From assembly GCF_015207245.1 (NCBI RefSeq), contig NZ_JADEXF010000167.1:1-6989 (forward strand): 6,989 nucleotides of DNA, written 5' to 3'. Numbering within the stretch: the stretch's first letter is position 1; every line of letters begins with the position of its first letter. The notes beneath the pieces were generated by a model that was not told the origin of the DNA, did not search any database, and worked only from the letters and a program-made list of their open reading frames with translations. Below are positions 1 through 5,473 of this stretch, piece by piece. The translations under genes and the position numbers were made by a program. This stretch comes from Nostoc cf. edaphicum LEGE 07299. GTDB taxonomy: Bacteria; Cyanobacteriota; Cyanobacteriia; Cyanobacteriales; Nostocaceae.

Positions 1-419
1 GGCTCCAATGTATAATTATAAAGAGCAGGAGTACCTAACATCCCCGGCATTACGGATGGCACTAAAGGTCGGTAAACCCCTCTAACTTGCTCCTCATAAT
101 CATTATCGATTGCTAAATCTTCACTAAACTCAGGTAGATTTTTGACTTGCTCTTTGGTCAGTTTAGGAACAAAAAGATGTTTCTTCTCATAGTCAAGACG
201 AGCTAAACCCACCGGAAGCAATACTTTTTTGCCAAAAATCCAAAAGCCTGTATCAATGATGAAATACCGGAAACGACCATCGTTTTCATCAACTAATATG
301 TTGACAACAGAGCCAACTCTGTCATCATCGGCGTAAACATCAAAACTTTTAATGTCATTACCATTAAAAATTTCATCGTTGTAGTTGGGATTGTATTCGT
401 CAAGTTTGTACAAGGCCAT
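1..419 (-). CDS. PRC-barrel domain protein, N-terminal part (3' end outside window)
   Basis: The visible 139 residues begin MALYKLDEYNPNYNDE and are typical of cyanobacterial PRC-barrel proteins. Residues about 20-95 form the barrel, with GSVVNILVDENDGRFRYF (36-53) and IIDTGFWIFGKKVLLPVG (54-71) as its most recognisable strands. A linker follows (LPEFSEDLAIDNDYEEQVRG, 95-114). In related proteins this linker can lead to a C-terminal DUF2382 domain; here the gene leaves the window before that can be judged. PRC barrels are small beta-barrels found in photosynthetic reaction-centre H subunits and RimM; in cyanobacteria these soluble versions have no settled function and are often linked to stress. 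The start is well supported: AGGAGG lies 7 nt upstream of the ATG. The promoter must lie in or before the decayed M48/GH31 segment; a TAAAAT at 447-452 is a possible but weak -10. Family assignment is firm, role unknown. Confidence 0.88.
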   Translation of the reverse strand, partial: MALYKLDEYNPNYNDEIFNGNDIKSFDVYADDDRVGSVVNILVDENDGRFRYFIIDTGFWIFGKKVLLPVGLARLDYEKKHLFVPKLTKEQVKNLPEFSEDLAIDNDYEEQVRGVYRPLVPSVMPGMLGTPALYNYTLE

Positions 420-426
420 GTTTTTT

Positions 427-432
427 CCTCCT
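427..432 (-). promoter_or_regulatory. Strong Shine-Dalgarno AGGAGG of the PRC-barrel gene
   Basis: The minus strand reads AGGAGG, then AAAAAAC, then ATG. This fixes the start of the PRC-barrel protein at 417-419 and implies efficient translation. Confidence 0.8.
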
Positions 433-459
433 GTAAAAACTGTTTAATTTTATTAGTAA

Positions 460-663
460 CTAACTTAAAGGTTGAATTTTTGCCTCATAAGCAGCATTGT
501 TTAAACCGCCACCTCTATAAGCTTTTTGAGAATTAATTGCACTTCTTAAGGCAGCGATTCGATCGCTTGTTGCAGGATGAGTACTCAAAAATGTCGTAAG
601 CTGATTCAAGTTAACTACGATGTTCAAAATTGGTGAACATTCCCAGCCAGCGAACTTGCCCAA
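460..663 (-). pseudogene. Remnant of an M48 family metallopeptidase (C-terminal tail only)
   Basis: The reading frame gives 67 codons if begun at a TTG. Residues 26-39, LSTHPATSDRIAAL, are the conserved 'STHP...R' tail of M48 (HtpX/Oma1-like) zinc metallopeptidases, and the end (GGGLNNAAYEAKIQPL, 51-66) also fits the cyanobacterial M48 C-terminus. Intact members are several-fold longer and carry an HExxH zinc motif in the missing N-terminal part, so this piece cannot be an active protease. Family-like sequence starts near residue 20 (about position 606); the residues before it are unassigned. There is no plausible SD or ATG. The frame is continuous with the GH31-like fragment immediately upstream, separated from it only by the TAG at 670-672. 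I read it as a deletion remnant, not a gene. Confidence 0.7.
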
Positions 664-669
664 ACTGCT

Positions 670-1029
670 CTATATCCAAGCATTGTCCCTGATTAATAAC
701 TTCATTTGAAACGTCGTCTCGACCTCTGGCCAATCTTTACGGGAGATGCCATAAGAAATGGGATATATCCCAGGTTTCCACTCAATTCGGACTAAATCGG
801 CGCTCAGAAAATAAATTTCCAATTCAATGTGTTTGAAGTGAAATTGTCCGCCTCTCTTAGTTGCTTCAGCCCTCTGAATTTCTCCAGTTTCCTCAACAGC
901 TTTTAAAGTTTGAGACTTACGAAACTGACGTTCTAACCAATCTCGTTGCAGTGGGTAGAGCAGCGACCCTAAAAACCGTCGAAGTTTAATTGTTCGTAGG
1001 TTGAGAAATGCTTCGTTGAGGATATCCAT
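670..1029 (-). pseudogene. Truncated N-terminus resembling a GH31-type alpha-glucosidase
   Basis: There are 119 codons from an ATG with GAGG 4 nt upstream, so the 5' end looks original. Residues about 60-107 (RGGQFHFKHIELEIYFLSAD, then LVRIEWKPGIYPISYGISRK, then DWPEVETTF) resemble the beta-rich N-terminal domain of cyanobacterial GH31 glycosidases, where a 'DLVRxxWxPG...DWPEVETT' pattern precedes the catalytic barrel. Full-length enzymes are several hundred residues longer, and the (beta/alpha)8 barrel with its catalytic aspartates is absent. The frame ends at TAG 670-672, then continues open into the M48 tail. The likely history is a deletion that removed most of the glycosidase and the front of an M48 gene. 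The GH31 identification is from remembered family patterns and is moderate; the truncation and loss of neighbouring sequence are more secure. Confidence 0.5.
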
Positions 1030-1082
1030 AAAACCTCATAGAAAGTACAGCATTTAAGACAGCCATGACAAACTGAGAATTT

Positions 1083-1877
1083 CTAAGAAGGGTATATAGT
1101 ATCAGCAACTAAAACAGGTCTGTTGCCGTACTCAACCTCTAACTCTCTTTTTACATTTAGATCCCAGGTGAAGTCATAGTCTTGCTCAATTTCAGCAATA
1201 ACAAAAGGACGAACTTTACCGATTATTGATACTGTCTGGCCCTGATTTATTGCTACTTTGGGCGGTGCTTTTAATAAAACTAGTAAATCTTGCCCGCCAA
1301 ACAATTGGTTTTCATCTAAGGTTAATAAAACTGGACTGCGGATATTTTCTACTTCTCCCGTAACTGCAACTTGACGACGATAATATTGTTCGGGACGTTG
1401 TGTTATTTGGCCAGATTGAGGCGCTAGTACAATGTATCGAGCAACAATTGCAGGTTGATTGATGTAATCTTTGTAATATTCGTCCTGTATGTTGAGATTA
1501 AACTCTTGCTCAATTTTGGGAATTACTAAATTACGAACCTGACCAGTAACTTGCACTTTGATGTTTTCGTCAGATGGTAGATTAAAAGGCACGCCTGAAG
1601 CATTAACAACTACAAGAGGTTCACCGCGAAAGAACCGTGCATCATTAACCGTGAATGAACTCGAACCAATTTTCCTAATTACTCTGCTTTTAATTGTCAC
1701 AGAGTTACCGATAAATTCCTCGGTATTCTCAGCAATTTCAGATGTATTGCTGATAGTTGGCTTTGCCTCAAAAAAGCTACAACTTCTCACTACCAAAGCG
1801 ATCGCTACCAGGAAAACTAATACCCCTGCCTTACTCAGTGCTTGTAAGAAATCTCCCCTTTGAGAATTATCATCCAT
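1083..1877 (-). CDS. Membrane-anchored/exported protein with two tandem ~105-residue repeats (paralogue B)
   Basis: This 264-residue protein has an N-terminal hydrophobic segment (about 17-30, AGVLVFLVAIALVV) followed by R31-S32-C33. The cysteine is placed like a lipobox cysteine, but arginine at -2 is unfavourable, so the protein may be anchored by an uncleaved helix. The rest is two copies of one domain (about 46-152 and 157-263). Matching landmarks are VRNLVIPKIEQEFNL (114-128) against VRPFVIAEIEQDYDF (222-236), and QPAIVARYIVLAP (141-153) against RPVLVADTIYPS (253-264). The V-x-G-x-V...F-x-L/V-x-D strand pattern suggests an OB-like beta barrel; this is inference. It is a paralogue of the upstream lipoprotein, sharing AVTGEVENIR and LFGGQDLLV exactly. 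It lies 70 bp downstream of that gene and is probably co-transcribed with it. The SD is weak (AAGG three bases from ATG). Function unknown. Confidence 0.85.
   Translation of the reverse strand: MDDNSQRGDFLQALSKAGVLVFLVAIALVVRSCSFFEAKPTISNTSEIAENTEEFIGNSVTIKSRVIRKIGSSSFTVNDARFFRGEPLVVVNASGVPFNLPSDENIKVQVTGQVRNLVIPKIEQEFNLNIQDEYYKDYINQPAIVARYIVLAPQSGQITQRPEQYYRRQVAVTGEVENIRSPVLLTLDENQLFGGQDLLVLLKAPPKVAINQGQTVSIIGKVRPFVIAEIEQDYDFTWDLNVKRELEVEYGNRPVLVADTIYPS
1798..1805. repeat. HIP1 octamer GCGATCGC
   Basis: This is the highly iterated palindrome of many cyanobacterial genomes. Here it falls inside the hydrophobic N-terminal coding region of paralogue B. Confidence 0.85.
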
Positions 1878-1947
1878 TGCCTTTATTTTTATTTGTCTTG
1901 AGGCTATTCATGAAAAGCTTTCCTGATAGATGATCCTGTAGAATACC

Positions 1948-2751
1948 TTATTGTGGAATTGCTGAGGGATAAACCTCTGTTGCAACTAACACAGGTTTAT
2001 TTCTGTATTCTGCTTCTAGCTGTTTTTGCACAGTTAAATCCCATTTCAGGTTATATTCTCGTTCTAGTTCAGCTACAACAAACGGACGCAACACACCTGT
2101 AACTGCAACTTTCTCACCTTCATTGACAACTCCTTTGGGAGTTCCGGCGCGGATCACTAACAAGTCTTGTCCACCAAATAATTTGTCTTCGTCTAACGTG
2201 AAGGAATTGGCATTTCTAATGTTTTCCACTTCACCTGTCACTGCCAAGTTTTTACCGTAGTATAGTTGAGGGTTTGTAGTAAGTTCACCTGGTTTAGGAG
2301 CAAGCGCAATTGATTGAGCAATAATTGCAGGTTGGGTTTCGTACTCTTTGTACAAGTTTGCATCTAAACCCAAGTTGTAATCTCGATTAATATCTGCAAT
2401 CACAAAGTTACGAACTGGGCCTGTCGCTTGAATTGGTGTATTTGGATCAGCAGGCAGGGTGAAAGTTTTACCCGAAGCATTTACAACTAAAATTGGTTTA
2501 GCACTAAAAAATTGCTTATCGGCAATTGTGAAAGTTGACGGCCCCAATTTTCTGACGGGTGTACTTCTAATTGTTACAGTTTTACCAATTAGTTCCTTTG
2601 TATTGTCTGCGACTTCTTCTGTAGTCACATTGGTTTCTGGTACTCCGGCCTGCTGATCTAAGTTGTTGGTACAACTTCCAAGCAGCATTGCAGATATAGC
2701 TAGAGCAATTGTTCCTTTAGAACTCCATTTAGTTTGAATAAAGTTAACCAT
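1948..2751 (-). CDS. Lipoprotein with two tandem ~105-residue repeats (paralogue A)
   Basis: This 267-residue protein has a textbook lipoprotein signal: positively charged start (K8, K12), hydrophobic stretch 14-24, then the lipobox L24-G25-S26-C27, so it should be processed and lipidated at C27 and held on a membrane facing the periplasm. Two internal repeats span about 45-152 and 156-263. They align at VRNFVIADINRDYNL (113-127) and LRPFVVAELEREYNL (221-235), and at QPAIIAQSIALAP and KPVLVATEVYPSA. Each repeat has a beta-strand pattern compatible with an OB-like fold (inference). The start ATG has GGAG 8 nt upstream (2760-2763). Immediately before it is a large nested inverted repeat (2780-2857), which would lie in the leader if transcription starts upstream. 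It is the first gene of a probable two-gene unit with its paralogue. No named family is recognised and I assign no activity. Confidence 0.88.
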   Translation of the reverse strand: MVNFIQTKWSSKGTIALAISAMLLGSCTNNLDQQAGVPETNVTTEEVADNTKELIGKTVTIRSTPVRKLGPSTFTIADKQFFSAKPILVVNASGKTFTLPADPNTPIQATGPVRNFVIADINRDYNLGLDANLYKEYETQPAIIAQSIALAPKPGELTTNPQLYYGKNLAVTGEVENIRNANSFTLDEDKLFGGQDLLVIRAGTPKGVVNEGEKVAVTGVLRPFVVAELEREYNLKWDLTVQKQLEAEYRNKPVLVATEVYPSAIPQ

Positions 2752-2779
2752 TTCAAAATCTCCATTTGGGTTGACTAAT

Positions 2780-2857
2780 TATCAGGTTCAGATCATGACT
2801 TATTATTCAAAAGCTTTTAGGTCAGTCCTAGTGATGCTTTTTCAACTGAACCTGATA
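2780..2857. repeat. 78-nt concentric nested inverted repeat in the leader of the lipoprotein gene
   Basis: The outer arms are exact 12-mers: TATCAGGTTCAG (2780-2791) and CTGAACCTGATA (2846-2857). Inside them lie AAAAGC (2809-2814) with GCTTTT (2836-2841), and inside those TAGG (2818-2821) with CCTA (2827-2830) around the pentaloop TCAGT. All three stems are nested, so one cruciform or RNA hairpin can form. It lies 77 nt past the stop of the secreted-protein gene and 28 nt before the lipoprotein start. It could be a terminator/attenuator-like structure, an operator, or a small non-autonomous element; no obvious target-site duplication flanks it and no long T-tract follows on either strand. Confidence 0.7.
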
Positions 2858-2934
2858 TTATTAAACGACCACAAAACTTTTGATTTGTTGTAATCAGCGT
2901 TTTAAGGCGTTCAACATTTTTGCGGTGAATTATA

Positions 2935-3591
2935 TTAATTCAAAAAGACTTGACCATCTTTTTGAATTCTCAATACGCCTTGATTGTCATCGAAATTGGT
3001 TGTTTCATCTAACGAGACTGCGAGTGTCCCTTCACTTTCAGAGGTAGACATGGGCATAACTTTTAGCAGTCCACCATCTTGACGTACCAAGGTAATACTG
3101 ATAGGTGTTGGTAAGTTTCGTAAGACAAATTCTTGTCCACCTGCAAGATATCGAGGTTGAGTCTGACCGATTGCTTGATAAGAGATACCAGCGTTAGTGT
3201 TATTTTTCAATTTCACATCGACTGTACCTGCTGTTGGTGTAATAGTTGCGATCGCACTTTGTCGGCTTTCTGGAGCAGGTGGTTGTATGACATTAACATT
3301 TGTGCGTCTTCCATTCATAGGATACGCAGGAACCATAATACTCTGGGAACCAGTAGTTTGCTGTTGTCCTGCTAATCTTAAAGTTGCAGCATTCGGTGGA
3401 CATCCTGCTGGAACCATAACTCGATTCCGGTGTGGTTCTTCGTAGAAAATTCTAGGGCAAGGATTAATTTGGGAAATTCGCGGCTGTGCTACTGCTGATT
3501 GAGTAATTGCAGAGAACCCGACTAGCAAAGTTCCAAACATTGTTCCTACTAATCCAACTTCTTTTAAAGAAGAACGATTTAATTTGTACAT
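2935..3591 (-). CDS. Secreted/periplasmic protein of unknown function with signal peptide
   Basis: This 218-residue protein has a signal peptide: basic N-terminus (K3, R6, K10), hydrophobic core about 12-30, and a likely signal peptidase I site after AVA (A35|Q36). The mature part opens with a compact motif, NPCPRIFYEEPHRNRVMVPA (43-62) followed by GCPPN, containing C45 and C64, the protein's only cysteines, which could form a disulfide. A low-complexity Q/P/T linker follows (about 74-112). The C-terminal domain (about 113-218; TITPTAGTVDVKLKNNTNAG, then LVRQDGGLLKVMP, ending LRIQKDGQVFLN) looks beta-rich. I recall similar N-terminal and C-terminal motifs in conserved hypothetical proteins of heterocystous cyanobacteria, but none with a known role. 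Start choice is firm: AGGAGG lies 5 nt from ATG. An 18-bp palindrome sits in its leader at 3624-3641. Confidence 0.87.
   Translation of the reverse strand: MYKLNRSSLKEVGLVGTMFGTLLVGFSAITQSAVAQPRISQINPCPRIFYEEPHRNRVMVPAGCPPNAATLRLAGQQQTTGSQSIMVPAYPMNGRRTNVNVIQPPAPESRQSAIATITPTAGTVDVKLKNNTNAGISYQAIGQTQPRYLAGGQEFVLRNLPTPISITLVRQDGGLLKVMPMSTSESEGTLAVSLDETTNFDDNQGVLRIQKDGQVFLN
3248..3255. repeat. HIP1 octamer GCGATCGC
   Basis: Second HIP1 palindrome in the window, within the coding sequence of the secreted protein. Confidence 0.85.
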
Positions 3592-3596
3592 AAGTA

Positions 3597-3602
3597 CCTC
3601 CT
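3597..3602 (-). promoter_or_regulatory. Strong Shine-Dalgarno AGGAGG of the secreted-protein gene
   Basis: The minus strand reads AGGAGG, TACTT, ATG. This ideal spacing sets the start codon at 3589-3591. Confidence 0.8.
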
Positions 3603-3623
3603 AATCATTTCATATTTGCTTGT

Positions 3624-3641
3624 TATTTGAAAATTCAAATA
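3624..3641. promoter_or_regulatory. 18-bp palindrome, candidate operator or leader hairpin of the secreted-protein gene
   Basis: TATTTGAA-AA-TTCAAATA has perfect 8-bp arms around AA. It lies 32 nt upstream of the secreted-protein start codon, where a dimeric repressor site or a 5' leader element would be expected. It is AT-rich, so a chance origin is possible; no other copy is seen in the window. Confidence 0.4.
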
Positions 3642-3742
3642 GTGACATCTAGTGAAAAATGAGAGAATCTTCTTAGTTAGCCTCTAAGTAAGCTTTTTTG
3701 CAATAATCCAAATTCTTGATGTCTACTTTAGATTTAGGTAAA

Positions 3743-3757
3743 GTTGAGCAGCTCAAC
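3743..3757. terminator. Inverted repeat GTTGAGC-A-GCTCAAC, possible weak terminator of the DUF3611 gene
   Basis: The perfect 7-bp arms around one base fold, as RNA, into a stem of about 5 bp with a 5-nt loop. Read on the minus strand it lies 160 nt downstream of the DUF3611 stop and is followed by only TTT, so it is a poor intrinsic terminator. A protein-binding palindrome for the downstream secreted-protein gene is an equally good reading. Confidence 0.25.
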
Positions 3758-3917
3758 CAAAAGAGGAGAATGAAAACAGACCGTCTGTAATTTTCAGATT
3801 AAATCTCAATGGTGGAAAAGTCGAGCAGAATTGCAGTATATCTGGCAAATACTACTTTAGATATAGGTTAGTACTTCCATAGCAATAGCTGGCAAAATTA
3901 AATCAATACTACGCCTA

Positions 3918-4487
3918 TTACTCTTCTAACCAATAGAGTAGACCAAGAGAAGTAACTCCCCCAAAAAAGTGAGCGCCAATCATGTTGACGTTTGCTAACA
4001 TTACAAAAATGTCTAGCGAACGAATTACATTTTCTGGCTGATAAATTGCAACACCTTGAGGTTGTGCTACTGCTTTACCTAAAATGATTGAAACCGTCAC
4101 TTCAGAAGCAATAAAAGCTATTAATAAACCTACCAAACTTACAATTAATCCAATTCGTAAATTTTGAATTACGTCTTCCTTCCTGGGATGGTTTTGAGAA
4201 TTTGGTGTTTGTAAAAGTTTAGCCATTTTTCGATAACGCAAAGCCCAATAGACTCGAAAGCACAGCAATAAAATACCAACAATAGCCAAAAATATCCCAA
4301 ACCCTATACCTGCATTGCTTGTTTGAGTAGTAATGTTACGGCTAAAACACGCCAGCAATACAGCAATACCAGAAATACCACCAAGTACTAATTGTACCCA
4401 AAAACTAATTCGACTCACTAAACGCAATGTGGCAGCAAATTTTTGTTTGCTTGGTGGATGTGAAAGTGATTCTAAATCATTTATCAT
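3918..4487 (-). CDS. DUF3611 family membrane protein (TIC21/PIC1-like)
   Basis: This 189-residue integral membrane protein has four hydrophobic segments at about 27-47, 60-82, 110-136 and 157-186. The first starts with ISFWVQLVLGGISG (27-40), a hallmark of the DUF3611 family of cyanobacteria and plastids. The family includes the chloroplast inner-envelope protein TIC21/PIC1, variously described as a protein-import component or iron permease, and a Synechocystis counterpart; which activity applies here cannot be told from sequence. The N-terminus is short and hydrophilic, and a polar loop (about 84-109) joins helices 2 and 3. Length matches bacterial family members, with no sign of damage. The start has an AAGGGGG ribosome site 7 nt upstream of the ATG. 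The gene stands alone, with AT-rich DNA on its 5' side, and probably has its own promoter there. Confidence 0.85.
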   Translation of the reverse strand: MINDLESLSHPPSKQKFAATLRLVSRISFWVQLVLGGISGIAVLLACFSRNITTQTSNAGIGFGIFLAIVGILLLCFRVYWALRYRKMAKLLQTPNSQNHPRKEDVIQNLRIGLIVSLVGLLIAFIASEVTVSIILGKAVAQPQGVAIYQPENVIRSLDIFVMLANVNMIGAHFFGGVTSLGLLYWLEE

Positions 4488-4673
4488 ATATATACCCCCT
4501 TAGATGATTTATTTAAGTAAATATAGGAAATTAAATTTTAGTTAAATCTATATAATAAAACTTACAAATTAATATATTTACTTCCTTCCTTGAAATATTA
4601 GTTTTTTCCCTGATGAAGAATTTATCTGAATTTAACAACTAATATTGAGTTAGTTTTAATTTAGTAAGTAAAG

Positions 4674-4685
4674 GTGGAAAACTAG
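4674..4685. repeat. Copy 1 of 12-mer GTGGAAAACTAG
   Basis: The same 12 bases recur at 5403-5414, so the pair brackets the receiver gene. Similarity extends a little beyond the core (TGGAGAA here, GGTAGAA there). A related GTGGAAAAGTCGAG lies at 3813-3825. It may be a regulatory motif or chance. Confidence 0.4.
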
Positions 4686-4780
4686 TGGAGAATATGTATT
4701 TTGTGAAAAAATTACGACTTAAGAAAGAGACTACTAAAACTATAGATAGACTTTTTTTCCAAGTAAATCTACCCTAAACT

Positions 4781-4806
4781 AGAGATACTACAGTAATCCT
4801 ATCTCT
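4781..4806. repeat. Inverted repeat AGAGATA...TATCTCT with 12-nt loop
   Basis: The exact 7-bp arms (4781-4787 and 4800-4806) lie about 105 nt downstream of the receiver stop. No T-tract directly follows on the minus strand, so it is not a classic intrinsic terminator, though it could protect or shape the mRNA 3' end. Confidence 0.35.
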
Positions 4807-4909
4807 GGTATCTAAATTTTCACAAATGATTTAGGACTGCTTAAGACTGCTATAGTATTACTTAATTCATGAATAGCTGAACTGGAAACACCAGATTTTG
4901 TAATATACT

Positions 4910-5281
4910 TTAGCTCAAGACTGCTGCTACTTGAACAGCTAGTTTCTGAGGATTAAATGGTTTACTGATTATGCCTTTGACACCGAGATTATTAAATAGG
5001 CTTTTGTCATTATTACGTCCTCTTGCTGTAAGTAAAATCACAGGTATGTGTTTAGTTGTTTGATTAGCCTGTAGTTTTTGAAAAGTTGTCAAACCATCCA
5101 TATCAGGCATCATTACGTCCAAAAGGATAGCATCGGGTTGAGATGACTGAGCTAAAAATAATCCTTGATTACCTGAAGTAGCAGTCAACACCTCCCAGCC
5201 CCCCATTATTTCTAGACAAGTCTGAATCAATTGACGGATGTCATCTTCATCATCAATAACTAAGATTTGTTTAGAGGTCAT
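4910..5281 (-). CDS. Single-domain response regulator (CheY-like receiver)
   Basis: At 123 residues this is one receiver domain with no output domain. All catalytic landmarks are present: the acidic pair D10-D11 in ILVIDDEDD, phospho-acceptor D55 in AILLDVMMPDMDG, T85 in VILLTA, and K107 in ISKPF. It should accept a phosphoryl group from a histidine kinase or phosphotransfer domain and signal through protein contacts, not through DNA binding. The start is supported by AGGAAG 9 nt upstream (5291-5296). It is transcribed divergently from the sensor kinase at 5474, with 192 bp between the start codons, which makes that kinase the obvious candidate partner. Such kinases may also carry their own receiver beyond the window, so pairing is inference. 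Confidence 0.92.
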   Translation of the reverse strand: MTSKQILVIDDEDDIRQLIQTCLEIMGGWEVLTATSGNQGLFLAQSSQPDAILLDVMMPDMDGLTTFQKLQANQTTKHIPVILLTARGRNNDKSLFNNLGVKGIISKPFNPQKLAVQVAAVLS

Positions 5282-5402
5282 CGTTATTATCTTCCTGTTT
5301 TAAATTATTACTACTTAGTGCTTTAATTATTCCAATGTAATGAGGGGTATTGTTTATCGCTACCATCCTCTTAAGATTAATTTTTAATGGTAAAACTTGA
5401 AA

Positions 5403-5414
5403 GTGGAAAACTAG
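5403..5414. repeat. Copy 2 of 12-mer GTGGAAAACTAG, upstream of the sensor kinase
   Basis: Exact match to 4674-4685, lying about 60 bp before the kinase start in the divergent regulatory region. It directly follows TTGAAA (5397-5402), a possible -35 element, but no well-spaced -10 was found (TTTAAT at 5423 is 20 bp away), so the promoter remains unassigned. Confidence 0.4.
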
Positions 5415-5447
5415 GGTAGAAGTTTAATAAACCTATGGCATAACCAG

Positions 5448-5471
5448 AAGTAATAGACCAAAAGTAATAGA
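5448..5471 (+). repeat. Direct repeat AAGTAATAGA x2, 14-bp period, just before the kinase start
   Basis: The two exact 10-mers at 5448-5457 and 5462-5471 end 2 nt before the kinase ATG, where a ribosome site would be expected. No purine-rich SD is apparent there. The second copy supplies the in-frame TAG (5468-5470) that limits the kinase start. Confidence 0.45.
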
Positions 5472-5473
5472 AA

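Larger units (their letters stand above)
3592..3917. other. Intergenic region between the DUF3611 gene and the secreted-protein gene
   Basis: This 326-bp stretch holds no convincing gene on either strand. It contains the Shine-Dalgarno of the secreted-protein gene, an 18-bp palindrome (3624-3641), three short odd-centred palindromes (3743-3757, 3776-3788, 3796-3806) and two imperfect direct-repeat pairs (3723-3741 with 3852-3870; 3740-3751 with 3817-3828). It must also contain the promoter of the secreted-protein gene unless that gene is read through from DUF3611; I could not pick a confident -35/-10 pair. Confidence 0.7.
4488..4909. other. AT-rich intergenic region between the receiver gene and the DUF3611 gene
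   Basis: These 422 bp carry no supportable gene. The left part (about 4501-4660) is very AT-rich and should contain the DUF3611 promoter on the minus strand; several TATA-like boxes make a single choice impossible. An AAGGGGG ribosome site lies at 4495-4501. Farther right are GTGGAAAACTAG (4674-4685), repeated upstream of the kinase, and a 7-bp-arm inverted repeat AGAGATA/TATCTCT (4781-4787, 4800-4806). No strong terminator for the receiver gene is visible: CTGG/CCAG at 4882-4894 is only a 4-bp stem. Confidence 0.65.

Noticed and set aside
1558..1863. Open frame of 101 codons on the plus strand
   Set aside because: Lies wholly antisense within paralogue B, has no family features and a composition explained by the real gene.
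2459..2656. Open frame of 65 codons on the plus strand
   Set aside because: Antisense shadow of the lipoprotein gene, in the same relative position as the shadow in its paralogue.
3133..3445. Two overlapping plus-strand open frames (80 and 82 codons)
   Set aside because: Both are antisense to the secreted-protein gene, which has a signal peptide, a strong ribosome site and coherent motifs.
3770..3790. Micro-ORF MKTDRL preceded by GAGGAG on the plus strand
   Set aside because: The SD-like run is only one base from the ATG, the peptide is six residues, and it overlaps a palindrome that better explains the sequence.
4637..4655. AACTAA-TATTGAG-TTAGTT hairpin
   Set aside because: Nearly pure A/T stem in a very AT-rich stretch; not convincing as a terminator or operator.
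4865..4874. Palindrome ATTCATGAAT, with GCTATTCATGAA also near 1904 in inverted orientation
   Set aside because: A 12-base match of this kind is expected by chance a few times in a window of this size, and the two locations have nothing else in common.
4882..4894. CTGG-AAACA-CCAG as terminator of the receiver gene
   Set aside because: Only a 4-bp stem and no T-tract on the minus strand.
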